A stretch of DNA of 64,000 nt from Antedon bifida. Taxonomy: Eukaryota > Echinodermata > Crinoidea > Comatulida > Antedonidae. The position numbers were made by a program, and so were the translations under genes. The stretch covers positions 4,216,001 to 4,280,000 of the forward strand of contig OY727102.1 in NCBI GenBank assembly GCA_963402885.1, written 5' to 3'. Positions 35,701-50,200 of this stretch are shown here, one piece after another. How positions within the stretch are numbered: the stretch's first letter is position 1; every line of letters begins with the position of its first letter. The notes under the pieces were generated by a model. It worked only from the letters and a program-made list of their open reading frames with translations. It was not told where the DNA came from and did no database searches.

Positions 35701-38700
35701 TATATGTTTGTGCTAGGTAGTAAATTAAACAGCCTATTTAAAGCCTCTCTCCCATCCATAATGTAGCTTATTAACTTGTAAAATAATACTATTTAGCCAT
35801 ATTGTTTTCTATAAATGTTGATGTTTCAATAACATAGATCTTATTTCAAAAACAATTTAGCATCATAACGATAATTACATGCAGATTATTAAATTATGCA
35901 TGTGATAGTCTTTGCCACTTACGTATATCTCTAGGGAATTGTTAAAGTGCTTACCTAAAGATAAAAACTGAACAATTTGCGTCTATAATTTCTAATGCTG
36001 TCAATAGCTTGAAATTTAGAGGTTTAAATATGTTTTATAGTCAACATCAATTTATTATGTAAACTGTAGTTATCCTACGAAGCTATAATTTATTTAAAAT
36101 CTTTTTTTACTCGATGATGATGCTATTCCCTTCTTGGTTTTTTCCCCCATTCATTTACTAATCTATAGGTCAATTGTTTGATCCGGATACTGTGGGCATG
36201 GTCATGTCTTTTTAAAATATATAGAGAGAATAGAACTTCTGAGAACCAACACTACAGGCAACGTGACAAACTTTACTGTAGGGCTATGTCTGAAAATTAT
36301 ATGTACAATAAATAATAACAAAACATCGACATTAAAGAATTTCAAAGACCGAAAAGTTAAAAGTTTGAAGCAGTGGGCATGTTTACAGTTTTAAATGATT
36401 ATCACCATGGTTACTAGTTTAGGATAATTTTTTATGTCTGCATGTCTGTCATCGTTCAACAAATGGAAGGCGTAGAGGTCATATGATGGCGCCTTTATAA
36501 CATTATACTGCCAAATAAACCAACATTTTTTGAAATAAGAGATTCATTCAAAACTCTCATACTGTACCTTGCGACTTTTTACAGTAATTGTCGTAAGATT
36601 TAAGTGTCTTAAACATACAGTAATAACCATGTCATACTATATAATTACCTGCTTTAGAGGTATACAATAATCCATAACATTTGATGAGAAGTAGTTTAAT
36701 TAACAATTTTGATAAACCCTAGGCCACATTCACTCTGGAGGAATGCGGGTGTAATTGATCATGATCGCCAAAGGGCCTGTTTCTATTGAAAAATAAAAAA
36801 GAATGGTTTTCTTGGAAACCGGTTTCGGCAGTTGTTTATAAATAAAGATGACGTTGCTGTTCAATTTTTACTCCAATAAAAAATCGATTCCATCCATGTG
36901 CATTCTTTATAAATAATAAATGATGTTATTATATACCACAATGCAGTTCGTTAGGCGGAAGTGCGATTGGATTGAGGTTATGTTTTCTACTTCGAGTTGA
37001 CTCGTCAAAACAGTTTCTTATGCATCTATTATTTATATAAATAAATCATTCATAAGTTATTGAAGAAATGTATGTGTAGCCAATCGTAAATAACATGGTT
37101 AATCAGAGTGAGTTACAGTAACAACACAAATTCAAATGGAATGTAACAGTCAGTAATGATAACAAGATATTTTTACACACATGACTGCACATAAATACTA
37201 CTGTCAATGGAGGGTACTATCCTCTGGCCTTGTATCTTGTATTGTAAAACTGAATCAAATAGGGTTTAATTTTATTTAGAGTGGGAGATCTTTAGATAGG
37301 GAAATTATACTGTAGGTGGAGGTGTATGCCATCTAGTTGTTCAGTTTATTGATTTCATATGGTTTTATTCATATCATCAGTACAGGATATTTTGCTATAA
37401 TGCATGTTGAAGTGTGTTTTTACTCATACCAATATTTATGCTAAATTTAAACTCTGATGGGGAGCAAATCTGTTTCCAGCAAATATGGCTAGAGGAGAAC
37501 ACTGCAGAGAGTATTAATATCAATTTCAATGTATCAATATTGACCTTATTGTCTACACACAATGTAATCCAATAAATTGCCAGTCAGTTTTGATTGAATG
37601 GGTGTAACTGTGCCTTAAGCCTGGTTTCCATAAAATCGCTACACCGTGTCGCCGACTGCTGTCGGCGACAGAGCGTAGCGATTCTATGGAAACGCTAGAA
37701 TTTATCGGGGATCTAGTACACGAGCGCTAAATATTCTTTGGTACACGCGTATACGATTCATCGCCGACAAAATCGGCAAAGTTGAACATGGTTGAACTTT
37801 GCCGATCTGTCTGCGACATCTGCGCGTGTAGCGATTTCAATGGAAACGGTGTAGCGATTTTATGGGAACCAGGCTTTAAAGATGTATTGTCCCCCAAAAA
37901 CATGAAAAATGAAGATTAATTAAATCAGACTTTGAATACCTTATTTTGTAGTTAATATAAAGTTAATCACTTCTGTAGAAAAAAAAAGGAAAAAAAATAA
38001 TGTTTTCACTTAAATTCAACCAAAAATCCATTGGCTGGCAGCCAATTTGACCATTTTTTGCTTTAAATTACATTTGTTTCAGGTAAATACATTTTTTTTA
38101 GATCCAATTTTTGGTGGATAACTATTACGTTACATTAAAATGGAATATTCAACAAAATTTCTTTTAAGAAATATTTTTTCAGGGGGACAATACATCTTTA
38201 AGGCACAAGATTCTGGCAAAATACCATCTGTATAAAACACTGAAGTCTTTAATTTAATTACATAATATTTCATAATTAAATTAAACACCTCCAAATTGAA
38301 TAATATAAAAATAAATCTTTTAAATGTATTGTTATTAATTAAAGGCCTATAAAATGAGGCCTTTAATGAGTACATGCGAGTTTCATGCAACGTACTGTAT
38401 GTTGAATAGTGGTAACATCCTTGTTGCTTGTATTTGCAAACATATGCTCCATAACTCCAAAATGTATTGTAGATGGAGAAGTTTTATGGTTTATAAGTTT
38501 ATTAATATGGATGATATTTCCGAAATAAAATGAAATTGAATTGAATTGAAAAATAATTTTTTTTCATCCATGAAAGAACTAACAATGGGTAATCTGCCAT
38601 ACAAATCACAATATTATTAAACAACACAAGTCATGATGGATGTAGTGAAATGAATATCTACAAATAAACCACAATGTAAACAAACCAAAAACAGCAGGGG

Positions 38701-41700
38701 ATTTATAGACAGATGCTTGCCAGTAATTAGCCAATCAATTTGTGGTTGTATAATGTCAATAGTGTGCTTTAATTAATTACTAAGCATGTTGTTGACATAC
38801 ATGCACTTAAATGAATAAATAAAGTTGTCATCATTATATTATTCACTTCCTACATGAATGTTATCTATCTAATTTATTATTAAATATTACTGGTAGGATT
38901 CTCATGAACTGTGTTTACACGCACAAAAGTTAAAGGACAAAGTTATACCTCTGTGTTGTTAACTACAATATCATCCATTGAGTTTTGCTTTCGTATCGCA
39001 AGCAATGTCATATTATAATTAGTGATTGTAACAGCAAAGTGTTCAGACTTGCTTAACTAATGCTTTCGTTAGAAGTGTTACAGATTTGGGCAAACATCTG
39101 GTATGCAATAGTAATTTGATTGGCTGGGGGTAAACAGTCATTGATGCATGACTTTCGTATCGTACAAGCGTCATTCAATAATTTTGTACTTTGAGCTGTC
39201 CTAAGAGGTGGTGGCTTACACTAATCTTTTCCTATGGAGTTGTACACTGCGTAGGATACGAAATCATAACTATGCTAGTGTGGACATACCTAAAGAGCAA
39301 CCTGAATCATCTTTTGTTATTACTGTATTACATAATGAATGCACCTGTAAAAATATATAAATAAATTCACTAAGTGCACAGTTATTAAAGTAAAATACAT
39401 GAATCAAACTTATAAAATCTCACTGAATTAAACAGATAATCAAAAGGCGTAAACAGTGGCACTGCTGTAGTTGTATAAATAAGATCTCTAGTTCATGTCT
39501 TTTCATGCTCAATTTAACAAGCCTATATCACTGAATAAGTAGATATTTACCACCTAGCCTTTATCACACTGGGTGTTTAATTCTCTTACATGACTGACTC
39601 ATGCGTAATATAAGCCTATGATGTACATTATGAAGAGAAGTCAATGAGTTGCCACATTGAATTGATTAAAATCTTAGCTAACATCTGTTCTCAAGTTCAA
39701 CAGAAATAATCAATTGATTATCTAATAACAATAACAACAGTGCCTTTTGAAAATCATACCTTGCCAACTTCCACACGATGAGAAGTAATATCAATTTATA
39801 TAAATTCCATAAAGTGTGATGAGAAAGTTGTTGTAGCGTTGAATGTGATAACATGCAGTATTATAAGAGTTGAGCTTTCTTTAATTTATGTTGCTGCTGC
39901 TGTAGGACAGCAGACGTGACAGGTCAAATCAAGAACTGCCTGCTAGCAATGAAACGTGACCTTCATATAGAAAAGGTCACCTACATAACAACAATATCTC
40001 TGTGTTTGAGATGAAAATATCCATGTCTTTAGATGAAAACAGACATAGGATTTATAAATAAACACAATTTGGAAAAAAAATTTACTGTGAAAGATGACAA
40101 AGTATGCACAGATTACTTGTAAATGCTCATGATCGAAAAAAAACACATTATTTTTTGTTTGTGGGGAAAACCAGTAATGTAATTGTAAATGTACTGTAGT
40201 GAAAATGAAAAACTAAAAATTGAAAATGTTTTTTTTTTATGCATTTATATCACGGGCAAACTAAATATAAAAAGGCTGTTAAAATTAGGAACAATAACAA
40301 GAGAACAACTACATTTGAAAATAAACTTTTATAAATTTTACTTTTAAAAACAAAACAACAAGTGTAACAAATATACACAAATTATTTTTAAAATAAGGAA
40401 AAAAAGGACCAGATCATTAAATATTTTCATGTTCCAACTTCCATTTGATTAAGTTTAAAATTTAGAATAATACGTTAATAACATGTTCAGTAACATATTA
40501 AAAATGCCAAGCCATACAATAAGTAGAAATAGTAATTAATTTTAAATTAAAGAACTGCTCGTAGGAATAGGATTAATATGAATTAAATTACGAATCTATA
40601 GAAACGACGGCACAACATACTGAATACTAAATGTTTGCTACTATTGATTCTTGAATCAATTTGCACAATTTGTTAACTAAATATGATACCCTGTTGAGAA
40701 TATACTTCTGCAAAGGATGTTACAAACATTATGTAAACAAAATATTCCAATGATATTTGAAATAGTCTGATATATATATTTATTATGTATTTCTGCCAAA
40801 AAAGACCCACAATTACGCTAATGATTTTTGCTACCATTTGGACGAACCTGGAACGGCCCAAATGGGTTGAGTCGGTTGGTCAATTCACAGGGGACTGTAA
40901 ACAATGTTTTAGGAAATTAATTCAATGAATGATGCACAACTGCCAAACTAAATAAATATAATTGCAATTGAAAATGTTTTAATTTATAAAACCCAAAAGG
41001 TTTTCTATAAATTAATTTGATAGGATCTCATATTAGCGCTCCAGCAAGCAGGAAGTATTGTCATTTTATAAATTTAAAAAAAGAAATTTAAAAGGCATTG
41101 AGAAATAGGAAAAGAATAAAGAGTAGATGACCTTCACTCTATCTAAAATCAGTTCAAGATCAAATCAAGAACAATTATATTGAGGGTCTTCCTTTTAACT
41201 ACACTACTGTAGGGAAACTGTCTGCTTTAATATAATTTTCATTTTCAAGTTTCTTTTAAATCATTATTAGCATGTCCAAATTTAGGTATAAAAGATATTT
41301 GGCAAATGTTGCAATTAAATATAAATATGATTTAGAAAATATGGATCAAGAAGATATGTAATTTCTATTTTTAAAATCATCATTTTCAATTTATTAAAAA
41401 AACTATATTTTGTGAACATCCAAAAAAAAAAATCAGATGAGGGAGGGAATCCATAGAAAATATTGATAAACTTCATATAATTCCTGGAATGCTATCAAAT
41501 ATCATGTTTTTACTTGTAGATGTTTTGATAAGTTAAAGAATTTCAACATAAAATCTAGGGCAGGATTAAAATCATAATTCCAAAGAAAAAAATATTAAAT
41601 GACACGTTCCAATTGAATGCATACAATAAACTTACTGTCTGTATCTGGTCACAAAAAGGAACACAAAATATTATGTCAACAATTTATTAAAAAAACAAAT

Positions 41701-44163
41701 GAATTTTATTATGTTACACTACAGTACAGGTATTCAAAACAGTAGGTTTAGTATGTTTGAAGGTGAACAAATATCACATATTAACACATAAAGCTCTATC
41801 TACACTATCAAACTAGTTTGACAAAAAAAATGTGATGTTCCCAAATATGGTAGTGATATGCCCAAATATGGTAGTGATATAACATCATGTCCATATACAG
41901 TATGGGCACATCACATTTTTTGTCACATACAGTTTGATAGTGTAGAGTTTTTAAGGCAGTACCAGTTCCATATTAAATCCACAAATGATTGAGAGTTCAC
42001 CATAACAAATTATATTTTGATTATGGTGTATTTTTTATGAACACAATTTCTGTTGAAAAAAAAAAATGTTTAAAGTAATACTGTATTACAGTAGTTTTTG
42101 TCTTGGCAGTAAAAACAGGCACCCTACTGTATCACAAGAAACTTTATGTAACAGTTAACATATATTTATATTTTATCAAGCTTTTCTTATTTGGAAGGTA
42201 CAGATGAAGGACGAACGTTAAATCAACCAAATAACGTCCCGGAATGTGTACAGTACACTGGGCTTATACGCATGCGTACTGTACAGTATTGTAGACTACT
42301 TTGTTTTATAAAATTGAAGTCTCCTTCTGTCTACCATCCTCGCTAGTGCCAGCCATCAATAAATGTATGTGATCCAATGTTACCATTAGTACTGATAACA
42401 CAGTACATATATGGACTTCAACCGCTTTATTCAAGCTATATACAACCTTAAATTTTATTGCCAATTGAGATAACAAGCAAACAGAGGCAGTAATAAACAA
42501 AGCATGTTGTGTGTGTCGCATCCATAACACGTACATATAATTTGTGTAATTGTCATTCTGGTGAGAAAGCATCATTCAGACCAAACCACATCACACATGC
42601 TTAGATAATTGTAGCTCAGCTCTAGACTAGTAGCTTACTCAACTTGAGTTTGACACTGGACGACCTCGCTGAGTGTGTCATTTATTAGATGGACTAATGA
42701 GCTTATGGTCTGGGTAGAATTTCTAAACATTGTGATACAATATACAATACAAGGTTGGGAAGTTAATAAATATGTACTGTATTATATAAAGTTGTGATAC
42801 GAATGTTTTAACATCTCAATTAAAAGTTATTAATTTTGAAAGTGAAAGAAGTCTTTTTAATTTGCAAGGAATAAATAATCAAATGTATTATGATACAAAC
42901 AACCAAATCACAATATAGTAATTAATAATCAAAAAATTAATTGCTGCTGTTAACCTATCAAAAACTTGAGAAAAAAATTTGAGAGGTCACCCATGATAAG
43001 AAAATAAATAAAATTCATATAATTTTTTTCAAGATGTAGCAGCAAAAAGTGGGCTAATAACTCACTAGCCCTGAAAAAAAAACAAATTAACCATCGTCAT
43101 TCTATATTAATAACTGCACACTTGCATCTGCCAAATATCAAAAATTTATTTATAACAACGTTTCAGAAGGAAAAATAAATGATCTGCTAAATATCATTGC
43201 TAAATTCAGTTGATCATCACTGACAGAAAATACAATCTATCTTTAGGTCACCACGCATCATTGAACACTGTTCCAAGCAGACAAACAGTTTTACACTGAT
43301 GACTACGCTACAAACAGACATTAAGATAACCGAGTGTGTTTTAGTATATCATGTCCTGTATTGAAAGTATTTTCATCTTTGTGGCACAGTGCAAATTAGC
43401 TTCTGACGTAGACATTGCCATGACAAATTGTTAATTTTAATGTGAAATTATTAGTAGATGACTGTAACATATCATGTGAACAGCATATTGTATTGAATGC
43501 TAATTAATTCAATGCAAAATAACACTAGACAATTGTATTATAAGTTTAGTATTTTGATCAATTTGAAAATTATGAGAAAATGTATTATATATTTTTTAAA
43601 AGGATGGAAGAATTACCAATTTACAGTAAATTTACAAGTTTTGTCATGATATTAAAAATAATAAGACCTGTTACTTGTTTTATGAATTAGAATGGTACCT
43701 GTATATTTGATTTCAGAATCATGCTTAAAATTTGAAAAGTGTACCATATCTTGTAATCGTAAATAAAATAGTAGTAGTAGTGTACATCACTGATTTTCAA
43801 TGACAATTGATGAGCAATTTTAAAGAAAATTTGTGCCAATTTTATTTACTTACTAATTGTAAAATGTAATCTGCAATATTATTGTATTTTATATATCTGA
43901 TCATCGTATGTATGTTTACACAGGATCAAACTGGAGTGGAGTTGTGGCTTGGTGGTTATGATGCTTGGCTACCACTCTAAGGGTCCTGGGTTCAAGTCCC
44001 GTCACATGTCAGGATTTTTTCTAAGGACCAAATTACTCCACTCCCAAAGACTTGTAATAAGACTTTGTTTATGTAGAGCATCTTGTGTATATGTTTGTCT
44101 TGTGAACCTCTGAGGGTCCCTAATGATCAGCAATAGCTGGATGGATCACCCTCATTAAATATG

Positions 44164-44200
<37 letters not shown>

Positions 44201-47200
44201 ATAAATGGCCTATTTCAACCTACGCAAATGTTATTCCTTGAGCTGAATGAATACAGTAAAAAAACGAAAAATTAAGATATGAAATTGTGGCGAAAGTCAC
44301 CACCAAGCCACATTCTCCTCTACTGTAGGTTGGAACAGTAACACTTTATAAACAAAAATGTGTTTGTAAAGCTAACATTCATTGATCAAATTGTGTGAAC
44401 ACTTACGATATTAATTATGATGTGACCTCGATTTAAATACTATACAACACCACATCACCATAGGCATAACAATACCCTAATTTCAGCGCTACTGTAGGTA
44501 AATAAAGACGTCGCTAAATGACACAGATTAGTTTAATCGATTCTAACTAAGTAGGACTTAAAAATTTAGGATGCACCGGCAGTAATTGACCAATTACAAG
44601 CCATCATTTGTCCAAGCTCATCTGAGATGTCACTTGTCATTGGTCAACACATATAATTGAGCTTACTTGTTGCATTATGTCCTAGTGGGAACAAAGCTTT
44701 AATAAAATCTAAATACAGTATACCTATTACTTGCTAATTTGTCACATTTTAAATATCAAAAGTACTTGACCTTTTTATAGTAAATAAAATTCTTACAAGA
44801 AGGTTGTGCGAAATATAAGGAAACGCCAAGGTAAAACACAGGAGGTCCCAATTACATAGTTAATCATGGCAAATAAATTACTTAATAAATATCTTAGTTT
44901 CACATAACTTGTTAAGGCTGTAGACCTACAGTAAACTTTAAACAAATCATTAATTGCCAATTTTGAAATGATTACTCATATTCCATTCAAGTTATTTTAA
45001 CAAATCCTTATAAATGAGTAACATAACTCAGGTACAGTTTCTTTAGAAAGAACCAGTGATTTTTGCTCATATTTCATTTCAGATTATTTTATTTTTATAA
45101 TCTATATATAGCAGAAATGAAGTATATAACCCACATTTGAGAGCCCTCTATTCAGGGGAAACCCCATTAAGGGGCACATTTTTATGTTTTTAAATACTGT
45201 CAACTCTATTAATGAATGGCTCTTTAGGTGTCTCCTTAATTTATTTTATTCAATCAAAACCAACAACTTGATACAAACAAAGCCAGGACTGTTTAAAGCA
45301 CCTTGATTGGTTCTAACATTGATCAAGGGCTTCTCTCGTCCAGTGCCCACCTTGACCAGAGGAAAGGCATTGGCCAATACGTCTGAGGCAGATACTAGAT
45401 GCAGGGGCTGCCATAAGAGTCAGCAGTGCTGATTTCAAATTCAAACCAGGCCCTACGTTGCTTAACTTCGGTGATCTGACGAGTGTTTCAACGTGGTAAA
45501 GTATTAATGGGGGTTCTACTGAATTTATTCGTCATGTTGTTTATAATATTCAATTTGGGTTTTTTCTTTCATTCAGTTTTTTAGTTTCATAAGCTCTGTC
45601 TACAATATCAAACTAGTTTGACAAGAAAGTGTGATGATGTTCCCAAATATGGTAGTGATACTGTATATGTTTAAATATGGTAGTGACATGTGGCCACATC
45701 ACATTTTTTTGTCACATAAAGTTTGATAGTGTAAACAGAACTTTACAGTATAACCTAAAAATAGAATTTTAAAAGATTTTAATAATCTCAGTTACTGCAG
45801 TGCTTTCATTTATATTCTATCTATTAATTAAAAGACCAAGTTTACAGTTATATTACCACCATTTCAAAATTTGTCTGTAAGTTATAACACTATAAATCAT
45901 GAATGTCATAAGAAAGGTCAAAGGGCAAAAGCAAGTTAGAAACTTTAGGCATTCTCTGTAGACATAAATGTTTCCGGATATAACATTTTTATTCCACTGC
46001 GCTGCTTCAGTAATTTTAATTTTTTACAATTGTTTGCTTGTGTACAGGAATCTACAGTACTAGTCTATGTTTACAAGAACACATTCCATTTTAGGGGAGC
46101 TCCTTAACAAACCATTTAAAAAATAAAATATGACATTTGAACTTTAACCTCCTGGGAGTATCCTCCAATGTTTTTGTGAATCTGTATTTTATATGGAACA
46201 CCGTTTATGCAACATTTCGATGATATAAATTTGATGACCGATATGTGAATGAAATGTTTTGAATGAAATGTTTTGAATGAAATGTTTTGAATGAAATGTT
46301 TTGAATGAAATGTTTTGAATGAAATGCTTTGAATGAAATGTTTTAAATGAAATTTTTTGAATGAAATGTTTTGAATTGAATGCTTTGAAAAGTCAAACTA
46401 TTATTAGCATAGTCATTCTCACTCACATTTTTTTTTCTCAACCTTAAGCCTCATTGGTACACTCTTCTCCTCTCTCTCCCCGCTTTCATCAATATGGATC
46501 CTGTACAATTAAAGATTAATATTAAAATGTCCCATTTTAGTTCTAAATGCATTCTGAACACACACAAAAATGTTTTCATGTTTGTAGATTTACCCATTTA
46601 AACCTCAATTACGGCATTTTAATATAAATTTCTTACATCTCAACGGAAATGTAACATGACTCATTAGTACATCCTGAATTGTGTCGAAATAGGAAAAGGT
46701 AGGAATGAAAGACACATTTAAACTTTTTACGCACTCACTTTCATTGGTTAATAGAAAACGATCTATTTGATTATATCACCTTTAGGTTTAAGCTGTTAAC
46801 ACAGTTTATACATATCATTTTATTTTCCAACAAACACTCTCACTACTTCCTTCTAAAATAATTTCCCTGTATATTAATGGCGTACTACACATTTTCAATA
46901 AGAACCAGAAAAAAATCCATAAAGCTGAAATTATAAACCAGAAGTGTTATTGGTAGCCTATGAATGACAGCTCCAGAATACATTTATTTTTGTTTTTTTC
47001 ATTTTTAATTTATTTATTAATTTTCGGTATATATAAAAATATTCAAAAGCAGCAAAAGCTGAAATAATTACATTAACAAAGATAATGATAAAACTTAACT
47101 ATCAAAACAATTGCAAATTGTTCTCAGGTAGGATGCGAACCAACAACCTTCAAATCACTACATTGTTTGGTGCTAATACAGTAGACCATCAGGATTGTGC

Positions 47201-50200
47201 ATGATGGCCGTGTTGATGCAGTATTTATTGGGCTTATTAACTTTAACTTTTAAAACAATTACAGTATTATTTTGATAATTTGTAAAAACATATTTTCTCC
47301 ATAACAGCAAAATACAATATAGCCCAATTGTTTATATTTTTAAACATCCTAGACTGGCGATCTAAATCCAATCTACTGGATCCATTTAATAAACAAGCAC
47401 AACAAATCATTAAAGATGTTACCTTAAATCTGAGCCACAATTAATCATGTAACGTGTAGTAATTCCCACTTGTTCTTAATTCCCTTCAGCACTTCAATCA
47501 TGCATTGCTAACTAAACATCTATTTATTAAGTGTCGCCATAGATAAGCTTTTAAATTCAACTGTAGAGGGTGCACTGACAGTGGTACTTACTAATCATGT
47601 GCAATGACATGGTCTGAAGTCGATAATGCAGAAATGACAAATATAATTAACATAATGGCATCATATACAACGAAAGCATTAATAGAGGGTGCACTCCAAT
47701 TAAATTAAAAAAACAACAAAAATAGGAAGATAACAGGAAAGAAATCTTTTTTTCTTCTCTCTTCATTAATTTCGATTCAGCTTTTTAGTAAAGTAACTAA
47801 ACTAGTCTGTTTTGCTACAACAGTTATTATGAAAATGTTACAATTTTGAATTATATCATTCTTCAGGTGGGTTTATTGTTTTGTTAACTGCACACAATTT
47901 AAGATCAAATTTGACATTGGAAAAAAAACATGAAGCAATGTTATTACTAAAGTTACATCATAGTTTAATAAAAGCATCTTTTTTTCTGCCACTACAGCAA
48001 GTTTGTGCAGCTTACGAGGTTATTGGTCCTCCTGTTTTCATTAGAAGTCATCTCTCTGTAGCCTTCCTTCACTTCTTGTTTTCTAAAATTTACCTGGTAT
48101 TTTCACTGAAAAGTTACGGTTCTTCTATTTGTTTACCTTTCACGTGATCGATCGAAGTGGGTGCATCACATTACAATATGAAAATATAAATCCGCGCGCA
48201 ATGCATGTTGGGATCTATAGCAGGCTGCTACAAATATTAGAATCGCCTTATTTTTCACATTTTTAACCGTTTAAAGACGGAAAAAATTATCGCAATATGT
48301 CCATATGGTATTTATTTTTACATAAAACGTAGTGTGTGACCTTAAATTAGGTCGAAAGGCACATAGGTCTAGTGTCTTTAAATAAACAACCAACTAGATT
48401 TAATTTTCGATTTGTGTATGACCCTGTCATTAAACAGAATTGGCCCTCTAGAGGTCAATCTGTTTGATGATAGATTGTCATTACTTCTGAAGAAGAGAAA
48501 CTGTAAAGGTTAGTTTATACTAATTGTTGGTTTGGAAAAAAGAATGTCTAACAACTAGATTTAAATTTGACTACATGTTTCAGTATGTAATTGTATATGA
48601 GATAAAGTATCTAAACTATAAAGATCCATCCAGCCTTTAATTAGTATTCCAGGCCTAGCATAACTCTATTTTTATAGCTTTTATGGCTATTGTAGCTATA
48701 GCCATTGGTTACAATTTAATTAATATTATCCCATCAGGTCATACTTACAAGGTAGGATAGCAATCATTGGCTAGCTTTAATTAATTTGATCCTGTCTAGC
48801 CAATTAAAGTTGACCTTGTATGACACTACCAGCCACCAGTTTACTACTGAGAAATTATTTACAAAGGATTCATGTTCTCACTCATCCTAGGTTTTTTATG
48901 CAATGTCACAAAACAAATGAAATTTATAATTATCAAGATGTTGATGATGAAATTCATTATTATCAAGATGTTGATGATGAAATTCATTATTATCAAGATG
49001 TTGATGATGAAATTTATAATTATCAAGATGTTGATGATGAAATTCATTATTAATTATCAAGATGTTGATGATGAAATTCATTATTATCAAGATGTTGATG
49101 ATGAAATTTATAATTATCAAGATGTTGATGATGAAATTCATTATTATCAAGATGTTGATGATTTAAATGATCCAGATAATGATGAAATTGATAATAACGA
49201 TGATCAAGTTACAGTATTATATACAGTATGATGATTTCACGATAGTGGTAGAAAGACATTTAAGATGATACTGTAAAAAAAGACAATAAACAAAGGATTT
49301 TATAAATAATCTTTTTAACTATTTCATTGAAAAAATGTTAATTGTTATGTACTGTAATGGAGTCCAGTTTTCATATATAGAGAACAGCTGAATAGATTTG
49401 AGTTCCAGATACTCAAAACATTTCATAAGAACACCAAAGAATCAATTGAGGCTGGACAAATTATGAAAAAAACATTTTAAAACAATATCATTTTGAAATG
49501 GGCAAATACTTTTGGCGGAATGGTGAATCTTTCTGTCATATTCAACCAAAGATTTTATATAGCCGAAGGCTAGATAGCAAACTCAAATGTTATTGCAGTT
49601 CAAAAAGTGATTCTACATGGAGAGGGAACCAACAAAATGGCGTCTAAAATCAAACAATCAGATATACGCAGTACGCACTACTATACGCCTGTGTTGAGCC
49701 TACTGTATCTGCGTGAGAACGATATGCAATGCAGCGTGTTAAGAATATAAACGCATTCGATATGATCCTCGTATACAAGAAATACTAGATTACCAGGAAA
49801 GAAATTATTCATTCCATTGCGAATAAACAATATGTTTAATTTTATAAAAACTTCACTGTGCTTTTAACAAGAATATGTGTTGTAATTTATGTGGTCTTAA
49901 TGTATTATATTAGAATATTATTTGTTATATTAAATAATGTTTTTTGAACACATTTACGGCCACCATCTTTTTGGTTCTATCTCCTGTTGGAATCACTTTT
50001 CAGTCTGGAGTACGCCCTCTGGCCTTAGGCTTATTACACCTCTCTGTGTTTAACAGAGGTAAGTACAGTGTAGTAGTAGTAGTACACAGTAATATCAGAG
50101 GCCTGCTCTTTGTGGAAAATAATTTATTTATAACCTCTTTACTGTAGAATTCAAAATAACAATGTGGTGGAATGATTACAAATATTATGACAGCAGTAGT

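Noticed and set aside
43932-44010. Functional tRNA gene
   Set aside because: A and B boxes are present but no matched acceptor stem; a body and poly(A) tail follow, so it is a SINE.
45443-45505. Functional 5S rRNA gene
   Set aside because: The last third of 5S is missing and there is no terminator; only the 5' two thirds are recognisable.
47881-48147. 88-codon frame in the ASH1L intron as a separate gene
   Set aside because: No start context, domain or splice evidence; its composition matches surrounding intron.
48919-49170. CRISPR-like array
   Set aside because: The 30-bp units are head to tail without unique spacers, and the host is an animal genome.
48820-49231. Open frames of up to 119 codons across the 30-bp repeat
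   Set aside because: The unit is a multiple of 3 without stops, so long frames arise automatically on both strands; it sits inside an ASH1L intron.
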